From NCBI GenBank assembly GCA_015852425.1, contig JAAAIG010000710.1:1-20328 (forward strand): DNA of 20,328 nucleotides, given 5' to 3'. Position numbers and translations under genes: made by a program. The stretch comes from Gryganskiella cystojenkinii. Taxonomy: Eukaryota; Mortierellomycota; Mortierellomycetes; Mortierellales; Mortierellaceae. Shown here one piece after another: positions 8,759-18,257 of this stretch (position 1 is the first letter of the stretch; every line of letters begins with the position of its first letter). The notes under the pieces were generated by a model, which was not told the origin of the DNA, ran no database searches, and worked only from the letters and a program-made list of their open reading frames with translations.

Positions 8759-10403
8759 TCACTCGACCTTCGGAAGAAACTCTGCTTGTGGACGATCCCG
8801 ATTGAGTCGATCTCCCATGGCATATAACAGGAACCGAGGGCAATAGTTAAAAATTAGACTTCGAGCCACTCTTCCGAGCCAACCTTGCCAAAAGAGCAAC
8901 TCTGCCCAAAGATGCGAGTATTCCACAGCATTCTTGACAGCAGCGCGGCGGTGGACTGCGTAAAGGGCCAGTTCAGGGATGATGTCTCGGGATGGGTCGA
9001 GAGATTGACGGTAGAGGATGTTCGCCAGAGCAACTGCATCGTAACCAGCTTGCACCATGGACTGACCACCGTAGGGAATAACCTAGAAAAGAAAAGCCAG
9101 ACTGGAAGCATTAGGCGAGGAGTCTAGAAAAGGGATGCGAAAAAAAAGTAATAAAAACACGGCTATATTCGTGATATTGGACTTACCTTGTGGGTGGCTA
9201 ATTCGACAGAAGATCAATTATTTTTGGAGAGGTGAGCGGATGGGAAAGAGACTTACTCAAAAGTTCAAAATGTTGATAAAAGAGAGTAAAGAGACAAGGG
9301 AATTGTGCTTACCATCGCCCATAAGTACGACTTTACCAGATGACCACGTAGTAAAAAATGCTTCCTCTCTTGGCAGAGCAAGCATCGTACCCTCTGGCGT
9401 AGCCTCAAAAATGTCATGAATGGTCACTCCTTTGATCGGGCTTGCATGGGACTGAAAAACTCCAGTCATCTCAGCCACAAGCTCCGGGTGATAGCTCAGG
9501 TCTTCAACATCGGGACAGGCGTGCGTCTCCCCCAGGGGCCGATCAAGCATCCAGCAGATCCTATTCATGGTCATCGGGACGCACCAGAACTGAATACACA
9601 TAGAGCAGAAGCACAATAGCACAATGAAAAGTGAGTGAGTGAGTCGAAGTAAGAGATGTGATAATATGAAGGAAACGGTCCCCTGGTGTTTATAGTCGTC
9701 TAATGACTATTCTTACCGTGAACGGGGTCTTGCCTTCGGAAACCACAACTCTTACTTTCGAGTGATCACTACTCATCGCGAACTTGACGGGATCCAACGG
9801 TTTGGTCATGCCCACAAGAGCCTGGTACCGATACTGCAATGGTTTGCGATCCAAGGCTGGAAGTAGATTCTGGTCCCTGAGCTGTCGATACATGTTGAGT
9901 CTCACGTTGCTGTACGCTCCGTCTGCACCAACGATGATCCCCGAGTACGATGAGCCGTCTATACAATCGACGGTTGTAATCGATCCTTGTTGCCGGACAG
10001 AATCAACTTGCTTTCCTAGGAGCAACTTCGACTGAGGTACGAGATCGACAAGAATATTGTAAAGCTCTGGTCTTGAAATGACTCGGTTGTGATAACCGTA
10101 TCTCGTAAAGACGAACGAATTTTCAAAGATTCCTGCCAGCCGGGGAAGGCCCTTTCCTTGCTTGGCCTCAAAGACCTCGACACGACTGACCGGTTTCGAC
10201 ACTTTCTCGAGGGCCTCTAAAACGCCGAGTTGTTTCAACAGAGGTTGTATCTGCGAAGTAAGTGTGATGACTCCACCACCTTCAAGCGGCATATTGGATA
10301 CCGGTGCACGTTCCAACAAGACATAGGGGACAGAGGCTTGCTCGAGGAGAATGGCTAGCAAAAGACCGCCGAGACCTGCCCCGACAATGACAACTTGATC
10401 CAT
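8759..10403 (-). CDS. FAD-dependent monooxygenase, PF01494 type (four exons)
   Basis: Class A flavoprotein monooxygenase, using FAD and NAD(P)H to hydroxylate or epoxidise a small organic substrate; substrate unknown, probably soluble. Exons on the minus strand: 10403-9717, 9589-9313, 9197-9187 (11 nt) and 9082-8759. They total 1299 nt and 432 aa. The FAD Rossmann motif is VGAGLGGLLLAILLE (about 7-21). Residues 159-168 are GADGAYSNVR, the family's DG motif. The GD motif is rebuilt across three exons as MGD-ATHK-VIPYGGQ (about 319-332). A family-typical VPMTMNRICWM opens exon 2. The start ATG at 10403 places the Rossmann motif at residue 7, as usual. Introns are 127, 115 and 104 nt. A degraded paralogue lies just downstream. 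Similar enzymes include salicylate hydroxylase and zeaxanthin epoxidase relatives, but the sequence does not say which reaction occurs. Confidence 0.9.
9187..9197 (-). other. 11-nt microexon of the monooxygenase (GD-motif residues A-T-H-K)
   Basis: Between exons ending GAT-G and beginning GTT-ATT-CCC, the only in-frame way seen to restore the family's GD-A-x-H motif is CCACCCACAAG. It is flanked by AATTAG and GTAAGT. The neighbouring introns are 115 nt (9198-9312) and 104 nt (9083-9186). Skipping it would delete the motif and shift the frame. Strong from motif continuity; transcript evidence is not available here. Confidence 0.8.
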
Positions 10404-10456
10404 CAATGTAGACTAATGAATGAGAGGGATGGAAGGAAGCAGATGGGTCGAAATGC

Positions 10457-10482
10457 AAAAAAAAAAAAAAAAAAAAAAAAAA
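10457..10482. repeat. Poly(A) homopolymer, 26 nt
   Basis: An uninterrupted run of 26 A (poly(T) on the sense strand of the monooxygenase) lies 54 nt before the monooxygenase ATG, in the 178-bp gap between two minus-strand genes. It may be a poly(dA:dT) promoter element. Tracts of this length are also prone to assembly error. Confidence 0.9.
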
Positions 10483-10554
10483 TCGGAAATACATCAGCGC
10501 CATCCCTGTGTGTAACCAAAATGCCAATTCAAATTTCGAAAGTCCCAATACTTT

Positions 10555-10560
10555 TTTATT
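10555..10560 (-). terminator. Poly(A) signal AATAAA of the 763-aa protein gene
   Basis: TTTATT on the plus strand gives AATAAA on the minus strand, 21 nt past the TGA stop at 10584-10582. Confidence 0.55.
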
Positions 10561-10581
10561 ATATATTGCATTTTTTGGATG

Positions 10582-12873
10582 TCATGATTGTGCGGCAGAG
10601 ATGGAGAGGGTAAAGGGCGCTTGGTGGGAGCGCGGCGGGTAGCAGGGTGATGACTCGACAGATGCGGATGGTGGTGGTGATAATGGTACGATTGGAAGCG
10701 AGACACGCGATGACCGACCGGCCTTACCCGAGGAGAACGTGCTTTTGAGCAAGCTGTTGACTGTGCTCTTTGCAGAGGATGAGGTAGATGGGAGAGACCG
10801 AGAATTCCTCCGATTTTGTTGTTCTGGATGGTCTTGCCATTGGACCTGTTGAAAGACAGGAATAGGGGCGCTAATGCTAATAGTCGAGACACTCGGTTTT
10901 CGCTTTGAACTCTGTCTGGTCAACAGGCGCAGAAACCCCTGGGATTCCGCTTCCTTGGTTTCATCGTCGCGTTTGAAAATCCTTTGTTGTTCCTCGTACC
11001 GTTGGTACTCTTTTCGCGCGGCAGCAGACTGCAAATGACGCGGGGCCATTGGGGGACCTTGAATCTGTTTCATGGAGCGAGGGTACAATAGAGAGTCGGC
11101 GATTTCAGCGATATCGTTTGCTAACGTGGCCGAAGTCGAGGGTGTATAAGGCGGTGGAGGGGGTGAACGCGGGTATCGTGAGCGAGACGGTGAAAGAGAA
11201 GGAGGAGGAGGAGAAAGAGGAGAAACTGCGATGTAGGGCTGATCCTGCTCAGCAGTTGGTGCCTTTTCTGGCGGGTATTGGTCGTAAGATCCTGAAGATG
11301 ATTGTGATGATGCTGTGAATGGCTGAGGTGAGCTGTAAGGTGCAAGTGGTCCGGCCACGGCGATGCTCGGGTATGGTTGATTGTGATGCTGGTATTTTTG
11401 TTGGATAATGGCTTGAGGAGGTGTCGGTAAAGCTTGAGTTGGATAGCGGGAGGAGCGAGTCTGTGGTGTCGGAGAATATGATTTAACGAGCGAAGTATTA
11501 TCGAACTCTTTGTCAGACGGAGGCGCATAGGTATGAACATGGATATGGATGTGGTTGTGGATGTGTTGCTCTGGTTGTTGTTGCTGTTCATGATGATAGC
11601 TATGTTGGTGCAGATCTTCTTGACGTCGGTAGGGTTGTTGCTGTTGCTGCTGCTGCGGCTGTTGTGGGTCTCGATTCTTCAGAGTACTCTGACGCTGCAA
11701 CGCATGTTGCTCCCAAGAAGAGAGCGGCGTCTTGGTGGTCGCCACACCTGCATGGTTTTGTTCTGAGCTGCTCTTGCTCTCATGTAATCCAACACTGTTG
11801 CCTTCTTGGTAGGTTTGGTTCAATGAGGAGGAGCTTCGCCCTTGCAGTCCAATACGCGCCTCCTGCATATGACCATGACGCACGGCGTCGGACTGAGAGG
11901 GAGAAGAAGATAAAGCAGAGGATGAAGAAGTGGAGGAGGACGTAGGAGACGAGGGAGAAGTAGAAGACGTGAAGGTTGTCGAGAATGCTAAAGCTGGAGA
12001 AGGCTCTGATTTTACAAAAGAAGATGCAATTTCCGTTGTGTCCACGGATGGCGAGGGCGAGGGCAACGGTGACGACGGAGATGAAGACAGGCTGAGGTTA
12101 GACAAGGTGTAGGACATGGTCTCCGAGGTCCTGGACAACCGTGACGCCGAGGTCTTGTTCGTAAAGAGGGCATCCTCGGTCGTGGGGACTTTGATGGACC
12201 AGTCAACGTCAAAGACAGTGGAGAGATAGGAGTGAAGGGATTGGGGCAACTCTGTCGACTGTGGACGCGGGAGAGGGATTCTACTCGAGCGAAGGGATTG
12301 CGGTCTGCGTCTGGAAGTGACGGCCGAGGCGGCGGCGGCGGCGGCGCGACTCAGGATGGGTTCGGAGGAGGAGTTGATCCATTTGAGCATAGGCGAATCG
12401 AGATCATCATGGCCGGAATTCGAGGGTACCGAGGCGGCGACTTGAGTCGCAGTATTGTCATAAGAGCCAGAAGAAGTGAAGCCGGCGGCGGAAAGGGTCT
12501 GTTCCATCCACTGGTCCTGTCCAGGTTCCTGGTGGTCGTAGTTGTAGTTGTCGTCGTGAACCTCGGGATGATCCTGACAGTTGGAAAACGATGGAGGCGT
12601 ATGCAGGTTCAGCTGTAGTCTGTTACTGTTAAAATTGTCATGATCGTTCAGGGGCTGAAGTTGATAGAGGATCGAGAGGAAGTTGCGGATGACAATGCGC
12701 CTGTGGATGGAGAAGGAGCGAGAGGAGAAATATTCGATGTCGAGTTTGCGGTTTGAACAGTGAACGAGGTCGAGAGGGGTCCAGGGACCGAGCTCGGGGT
12801 GGTTCACAGAGGCAGCGCCATGATGGTCGTTGTAGTCGTTGTAAGAGTCAGAGTAGGGTTGAGGGAAAGTCAT
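10582..12873 (-). CDS. Large disordered Ser/Pro/Gln/His-rich protein of unknown function
   Basis: Single-exon frame of 763 aa from ATG 12873 to TGA 10584-10582. I recognise no catalytic domain. The N-terminal part (about 30-75) looks ordered, with PLDLVHCSNRKLDIEYFSSR followed by a hydrophobic helix-like IRNFLSILYQLQPL. An Ala run (RAAAAAAASAV, near 175), Ser-rich tracts, a Gln tract (near 403-415) and an alternating-His strip (near 433-446) follow. The C-terminal third has a possible helical charged segment (ARKEYQRYEEQQRIFKRDDE) and many R/K-x-x-S sites (SSKRKPSVST), which would suit kinase or 14-3-3 binding. It could be a regulatory or scaffold protein. It shares a 614-bp divergent promoter with the glycosyltransferase gene. 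Coding is well supported by length; function is unknown. Confidence 0.82.
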   Translation of the reverse strand: MTFPQPYSDSYNDYNDHHGAASVNHPELGPWTPLDLVHCSNRKLDIEYFSSRSFSIHRRIVIRNFLSILYQLQPLNDHDNFNSNRLQLNLHTPPSFSNCQDHPEVHDDNYNYDHQEPGQDQWMEQTLSAAGFTSSGSYDNTATQVAASVPSNSGHDDLDSPMLKWINSSSEPILSRAAAAAASAVTSRRRPQSLRSSRIPLPRPQSTELPQSLHSYLSTVFDVDWSIKVPTTEDALFTNKTSASRLSRTSETMSYTLSNLSLSSSPSSPLPSPSPSVDTTEIASSFVKSEPSPALAFSTTFTSSTSPSSPTSSSTSSSSALSSSPSQSDAVRHGHMQEARIGLQGRSSSSLNQTYQEGNSVGLHESKSSSEQNHAGVATTKTPLSSWEQHALQRQSTLKNRDPQQPQQQQQQQPYRRQEDLHQHSYHHEQQQQPEQHIHNHIHIHVHTYAPPSDKEFDNTSLVKSYSPTPQTRSSRYPTQALPTPPQAIIQQKYQHHNQPYPSIAVAGPLAPYSSPQPFTASSQSSSGSYDQYPPEKAPTAEQDQPYIAVSPLSPPPPSLSPSRSRYPRSPPPPPYTPSTSATLANDIAEIADSLLYPRSMKQIQGPPMAPRHLQSAAARKEYQRYEEQQRIFKRDDETKEAESQGFLRLLTRQSSKRKPSVSTISISAPIPVFQQVQWQDHPEQQNRRNSRSLPSTSSSAKSTVNSLLKSTFSSGKAGRSSRVSLPIVPLSPPPSASVESSPCYPPRSHQAPFTLSISAAQS
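11521..11576 (-). repeat. Alternating-histidine strip in the 763-aa protein
   Basis: The minus strand encodes PEQHIHNHIHIHVHTYAP. Six His occur at every second residue, alternating mainly with Ile, Val or Asn. In an extended strand all His would face one side. The segment sits just after the Gln-rich region. Confidence 0.85.
11633..11670 (-). repeat. CAG/CAA glutamine tract
   Basis: A mixed CAA/CAG run encodes QQPQQQQQQQP inside the disordered protein. Mixed codons make it less slippage-prone than a pure triplet repeat. Confidence 0.8.
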
Positions 12874-13487
12874 TAGCGAAAGAAAGAAGTGTTGAAGGAA
12901 GGGGAAACAGAAAGGAGTTTTGCGACAGGCACTCTATTGAGAGGACGCCGTGTTCTGTTGATTGAGGGTAATTCAAACAGAGGTCATTAAAAGAAGAATC
13001 GAAAGGAAATGTGCTGATGCGAAAGACAAGGGATGATGGAAGGAATAAAAGGAAGAAAGAGAGAAAAGGAGAGAGCAAAGGGTGGGAACCCAAGAAAAAA
13101 AAGAAAAAACTGCAAGAGCAGAGCAGACCTTGAGCCGCACACCCAGACACAAGAAAGCAAAGGAGGACCCAGGCAACAGGAAATGAAATGAACTCAAACC
13201 AACCAACCCAAACAAACAAACAAATTGCTAATTCGATCGGATGCGGGAATGGTGAGTGACTGTGAATCTCCGCTTTATTCACACAAGTTATCCTGAAAAA
13301 AAAGTCCAGGAAAAGGGTCCTCCTTCACAATCCCATTCCATTATTTCACAAGGATCACTGCCCCCTTCACCAGCCTCATCCTCATCCTTTATCATCTCCC
13401 TCCTCTTGCTCCCTCACCCTCCATTTCTTCCTCTCTCCACTCCAATCCAACCCTCTCCTAACGTAACACTCGTCTGACAATACAACA
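12874..13487. promoter_or_regulatory. Divergent promoter region between the 763-aa gene and the glycosyltransferase
   Basis: The 614-bp gap lies between two start codons pointing outward. From about 12880 to 13190 the plus strand is purine-rich, and from about 13310 to 13487 it is pyrimidine-rich, so each gene has a pyrimidine-rich leader on its own sense strand. An (AACC)n/(AAAC)n microsatellite at about 13197-13225 lies near the switch. No clear TATA box was seen. Confidence 0.55.
13197..13225. repeat. AACC/AAAC tetranucleotide microsatellite
   Basis: Three AACC units grade into about four AAAC units within the divergent promoter. A simple repeat that may vary between strains. Confidence 0.75.
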
Positions 13488-15511
13488 ATGCCCCTCGCGG
13501 GTCACTCATCAGAGATCTTGCCCTTGCACGGCCAAAAATACCATTCCATCCAATCCCATGTCCGCACCTTCACTCGCCGCATAACCCCTGCAAGGGCCGT
13601 CATCGCCCTCGTCTCTATCTTCTCCTTTTACATCCTCTTCTATGCATCCTCTTCACAACGTTCATCCTCTCTCAAGAACCCCTCAAGACATAACAGCGGT
13701 CGACTCGGACAGATCTCCTCCAAGGACAGAAAGGCCAGGGTCGACCGTCAACGCATGCTGCTCGAATGGGACGCGCGTTCAAACTACAGGACTGACCTCG
13801 CAGAGTCCGGTTCAGGTCGTGTCTCCTCCTTCTCCCCCTCCTTATTCTCTGCAGGATCCCGTCCCCCCTCTTCCTCAAAATACATCCCTGTCACAGCCGT
13901 GATTCTCTCGTGGAAACGCAAGGAAGGTGCAAAGGACGTCGTGGCCCATCTTCGACAGTACCCATTCATCAAGGAGATTCTCATCTGGAACAACAACCCC
14001 GAAGTCGTTCTCTCTGCCAAGGACTTTTCAGACCGGAGAACCCCTCTCGAGAACACAAACAATGGAGACGAGTCAGAAGGACAAGACCTCGATAGACCTT
14101 TGATCACCGTCTTCAACTCTGTCGCCAATCTGCACGACTTTTCAAAGTACACGACCTGCACATTTGCCAAATACGACCACTGCTACATCCAGGACGACGA
14201 TTGGATCAACCTCGCCATGGACTCGATGTACTCACTCTTCGTCGATCAGCCCAATACCCTGGTCACGAGCACCATCCCGGCTATGCACGCACAGCAGCGC
14301 ACCTGGATGTTCCATAACCCCCAGATTGGACTCCACACCGGATTCTCCTGGCTCGGCGCCGGATCGTTCATGCCGAAGCAAACAGTCTTCAGGTTCTTGC
14401 AGCAGCTCGGAGGATCCAATCTATGGAAGGAACGCGTCCAGCTCTCGGACCTCTTCTTTTCGCTCTGGCGCAATCAATACCCGATTGTCCTCTCGCACGC
14501 CTTGGCGCCATTGGATCAGAGTTCAAGCTGGAGTGGACACATTGATCAATGGAGTGTTGTTTACGAGCACATGGTAACGTGGCACAGGCATGAGGAAATT
14601 GGAGAATTGGGGAAAGGAGGAGCTAGAAAAAACAACACTGACTCTGAGCGATTTTTTTTACTGGCGTATTTAGACCGATGCAATGACCCGCATCACCACC
14701 GTTCTCTCAGGACTCGGAATCGTAAACGGATCACCGCACAGAATCGGCGCGAAGACTGATTTCATGGCAGACGAGGAGGCACCTTTTTTCAAGGATAGAC
14801 ACACGAGATCAAGTTGCACCAACGACAAATGTCTTTTCCAGACCAATGTCGATATGTTCCCAGCGCCTGATCAGGTCAAGTGGCCATCAGAGCCACACAA
14901 CAGGGATATCCATGCACATGAAACACGTTTCAGAGCCCTTCAGTACCCAAGCGCAGAATTTGTGGCTATGCATACCTATCACTATGCTGTGGATGAGGAT
15001 CTGTCGACATGCTGGAACAGTTTCAAGACACTCAAGAAGGGCAGCTTTTTCGGTCTTCAGTTTGTTTTGCCTTTGTTGGACCTGGGTGAGCACGCTCAAG
15101 AGATCGAGATTTGGTCCACTTTGCCCACAACGCTCCAAGCTCTCGAGTCCCATATGGTCATCAAAGCTAGTGTTGATGGCGCTTCTTGGGTAAGTACCAT
15201 TGCGATTCGACTTTAACATCCATTTTATCAAGAAGACTATGCTGCTGGTCTATAGATTTTGAAGGGCTCTTTTATTAACTCTCTATCAATTGTACAACTT
15301 TGGGCGGACAAAATAGTTGACGTGCAAGGGCCAAGCAGAACGGACGCAAGGGTCCGTTAAGATGACAAATTTGGTATGCGCAGATGCAGGTCGCTCTGTT
15401 GGTATTCAACTCGACACGCGGGGGATCCAGCATCTGCGCTTCGAGATGACTGACAACACGTCTGTGCCAATCGAGATTTGCGGTATCCGTATTGGAGACA
15501 TGCTCCTGTGA
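13488..15511 (+). CDS. Type II membrane glycosyltransferase-like protein with C-terminal discoidin-like domain
   Basis: Exons 13488-14573, 14674-15189 and 15317-15511 total 1797 nt and 598 aa; both introns (100 and 127 nt) are phase 0. A short cytoplasmic tail is followed by one membrane segment (about 37-54, AVIALVSIFSFYILFYAS), suggesting a Golgi type II protein. A Ser-rich stem runs to about 130. The catalytic-like region opens with PVTAVILSWKRKEG and has FIKEILIWNNNP, then a DxD-type motif (CYIQDDDWINLAM, Asp236-238) expected to bind a metal-nucleotide sugar. HTGFSWLGAGSFMPK follows. The C-terminus (about 460-598) resembles an F5/8-type C fold: AVDEDLSTCWNSF, KKGSFFGLQF, and a final IEICGIRIGD. 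Donor, acceptor and exact GT family are unknown; a GT64/exostosin-like or GT2-like GT-A fold is inference. Convergent with the protease gene. Confidence 0.85.
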
Positions 15512-15628
15512 AGACCACTTTTGTTCTCTGTTTTTTTCCTCTATATAATTTCCCCCCTCCTTTATCCATAGATATCAAATATATTACAAAAAGGCAACGC
15601 CTAAAGATTTCGCTCTAAATTGTTACTT

Positions 15629-15634
15629 TTTATT
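15629..15634 (-). terminator. Poly(A) signal AATAAA of the subtilisin-like protease gene
   Basis: TTTATT on the plus strand, AATAAA on the minus strand, 107 nt beyond the protease stop. It lies within the 230-bp gap shared with the convergent glycosyltransferase gene, so the two 3' UTRs may overlap. Confidence 0.5.
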
Positions 15635-15741
15635 ATTTGTGGACGTATAATATCGTGGTAACGTGGTAATGTTAACGTGGATCGAGTATGTACATAGGGT
15701 TGGGGTTGATTGATAAATACAGAGAAAAATTCGACTGGCGT

Positions 15742-17787
15742 TTACAACGAGGCAAAGAAAATGACCATTGTCGATCCCAAAGTAGAGAGGAGGGTCAGCG
15801 TCTGGAATACACTCAAGACTGGCCCGAGGTTCGTCGTACTACTGATCGAGGGAGCGCCATTGACAAATCGAGGGTTCGTCGCATTTTTGCTGTTGAAGGG
15901 AGGGATCCAAGGACCGTTGTCGCCACCGTTACCTCCGTTCCCACCATCACCACCATTGCTACTATTGTCATTATCATCACCACCGTTGTTGCCGTTGTTA
16001 CCATCGTTACCATTGTTGTTATTGTTGTCATTGTTGTTACCAACACCGACAACACCAGCGCCGTTAAAAGCCATGAGGTTAGTGTTGGCGGGACCTTTGA
16101 AGTTTCGGATGACGTTACGGGTACCGAGCTGAAGGAGTCTGTTTCCAATATTTTTTGGTGACCAGGAACCATCAGATCGATCACCACGTTCTGCGCTCAT
16201 GACCAAGGCGGCAATGCCGGCGACATTGGGGGCCGAGAAGGACGTACCACTGTCGGTGTAGATTTCGCGGTTCGTTGGCCCAATCCAGGTCGAACGGACA
16301 CGCTCTCCTGGCGCATACATGTTGACGCACTGACCAAAGTTCGAGAAAGTTGACATCTGATCATTGATGTTGGTGGAACCGACAGTGAACGCTGTTGGGG
16401 TCGAGGCTGGAGAATAGTTGCAGGCGTTCTGACCCACGTTGCGCTCGTTACCGTTTCCCGCCGCTGCAACAATGAACATGCCGGACTGGACCAGAGTATC
16501 GACAGCCGAGTTTAAAACCTTAGAATAACCAGCGCCGAGCGACAGGTTAACAACATTGCGGTGGTTGGAAGAGCGTTGATTCTGTTTGATCGTCCAGTCC
16601 AAGGCTGCCAAGATCTGTGACAAAGTCGAGGTGCCTTCTTTGTTCAGGCCTTTGACCGCAATCAAGTTGACCTTCTTAGCCACACCGAAGGTGCGGGATC
16701 CGATGACACCCGCAACAAAGGTGCCGTGCCCATTATCGTCCGTGTTAGGCGCTCCGGGAACAGTCGTGGTACCCCATCGTGCGCGATGCTCAAAATCAAC
16801 GTGGTTGATGTTGATGCCAGTGTCAATCACGTAGACATCGACACCCTGACCTGCGGCATTAGGATAGTTGTAGTCGGTGCGGAGAGGTAAATTGCGCTGA
16901 GAAACGCGTGGGAGACCCTGCATGATATAGTCGCAACAAAATTGTGGAACGGTATGAGATCGAGGTTTCTTGTCTCATAAGCATCAGCACTAAGTCTCAA
17001 AAAAAAATCTTACCCAGCTAGGAGCGCGCTGCTGGATTGTGTAAGCGTTGTTAGGCCCCGCAACATCTTTGACATCGACAGGTGATATCAGATCACTGAC
17101 TTGATGATTTTTCTTGCCGCTCTTGTTGGACTTGTGCTTCCGAGTGGATGGACCATGACGATCCCTGTCATTCACATCCTCGTCAAAGTTTGGGATATGA
17201 ACCTCGCTTTCTTTCTCCGCCGTTTTCGTGGACTTGAGTCCTATGTTGATCATCTGTTCATCAACGCGATCATAGGCCTCATTAAGTTGTTCAAGGGCCA
17301 GAGTCTGGTTGTTATAACGCTCGAGTTCCGCAAAACGTATCGCAATGTCCTTCTCGACCAACTCCACGCCGGCATCACTGGCCAACAAAGCAGCTTCCTC
17401 CTCTGTAAAGTCGCCGTGCCAGACATGGAACTCCGAGTCATCGAAAGTGAACCAGCGACCCTCAGAAGTGATCTTAACTGTGCCTTCTGTCGCGGCAGCA
17501 GACCCTTCCGAAGTCTCCAGGGTTTCGATTTGAGCCTTTGACTTTCCGTGGCGAGACTTGTGGGCAAGAGCTTTGGCTTGAGTGAGAGAGAGTACTGTCA
17601 AAGAAAGTTTTTTAGAGTTGTAGTCGAATTTGGGGTGGTTGTCTCCCGCAGAGTGGAGGGTCTCAATTCGAGAGAAGGATTGCTGGGGTAATGCGGCAGC
17701 GCCTTCTTTAAACTGGACAAGATAATCGACTGCGTTCGTGAAGGGCACGAGCAACAGAGGCAATGGGAGAAGGCAGGTGACTTTCAT
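15742..17787 (-). CDS. Secreted subtilisin-like serine protease (S8, proteinase K type)
   Basis: Secreted endopeptidase. Exons 17787-17014 and 16917-15742 (96-nt intron, phase 0) total 1950 nt and 649 aa. The signal peptide is residues 1-19 (MKVTCLLPLPLLLVPFTNA). An I9-type inhibitor propeptide follows (YLVQFKEG to GVELVEKDIAIRF, to about 152). It carries an internal insert (about 75-108), and about 95 further residues with a basic patch (KHKSNKSGKKNH) precede the mature start near APSWGLPRVSQR. Catalytic Asp290 (VIDTGIN), His322 (NGHGTFVAG) and Ser484 (SGTSFSAP) are intact, as is oxyanion-hole Asn413 (AAAGN). After the catalytic domain comes an Asn/Gly/Asp-rich tract (549-594), then a hydrophobic C-terminus (about 624-649) that could be a GPI signal. 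The full triad supports an active enzyme in nutrition or wall remodelling. Confidence 0.93.
15910..16047 (-). repeat. Low-complexity Asn/Gly/Asp tract of the protease
   Basis: AAC/AAT, GGT/GGC and GAC/GAT codons repeat to encode runs such as NNNDNNNNNGNDGNN, residues 549-594. It links the catalytic domain to the C-terminal tail and is likely length-variable. Confidence 0.85.
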
Positions 17788-18257
17788 TGCTGAAAGCGAA
17801 GCTGTATGTGTATGTGAGTGGCGGTGACAAAGGCGATAACGACAGAGTTGGCGATGGAAGTGATCCGGGTGGTGGGGTGCAAGAGATAAAAAAAACTAAG
17901 TGGATCAAGAGGAGAAAATGGAATAATAAAAAGAGACAATGCGAGTGCGGGGCGATGATGGGGAGCTATAACAGAGACTACTCTTGTCGCAGTTATGCGC
18001 TGGATATCAAAGACTCTTTTTTTTATGAGACCGTCGCGTCTCGGTAGAGGGTACGTGAGTGTGGGTATTGGTGGTTTACTGGAGAAAAAATGGCAAGGCG
18101 ATCGAGGGTTATTTTGGGTTGTTGAGAGAGAAGAGCTCAAAAAAGGGTTTCAAAAGACAATTTCCACCTCTATTCCTGGATTGAAGGCATGTTCCATCTC
18201 ATGCACGGTCGATCCTGGCCCGTTTGATGCTCCAAAGCACCGTTGACGTGTTCGAAA

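Noticed and set aside
8377..8823. 148-codon minus-strand frame crossing the monooxygenase relic
   Set aside because: It overlaps the relic's N-terminus in another frame and runs through non-coding sequence; the relic frame carries the recognisable FAD motif.
9631..9644. GTGA tandem repeat in monooxygenase intron 1
   Set aside because: About three units only; a trivial simple repeat without evidence of function.
11930..12618. Plus-strand open frames opposite the 763-aa protein (Glu/Gly/Val-rich)
   Set aside because: They are antisense reflections of Ser/Pro and Gln/His codon runs in the real gene and contain no independent protein signal.
15710..16187. Pro/Leu- and Thr/Val-rich frames over the protease tail
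   Set aside because: They arise from the repetitive Asn/Gly/Asp codons of the protease read in other frames or strands.
18027..18042. Small inverted repeat GAGAC...GTCTC
   Set aside because: Five-base arms with a six-base spacer are expected by chance in a window of this size.
18160..18250. Possible tRNA-like or structured RNA in the protease-acetyltransferase gap
   Set aside because: No acceptor-stem pairing or T-loop/anticodon pattern could be assembled by eye.
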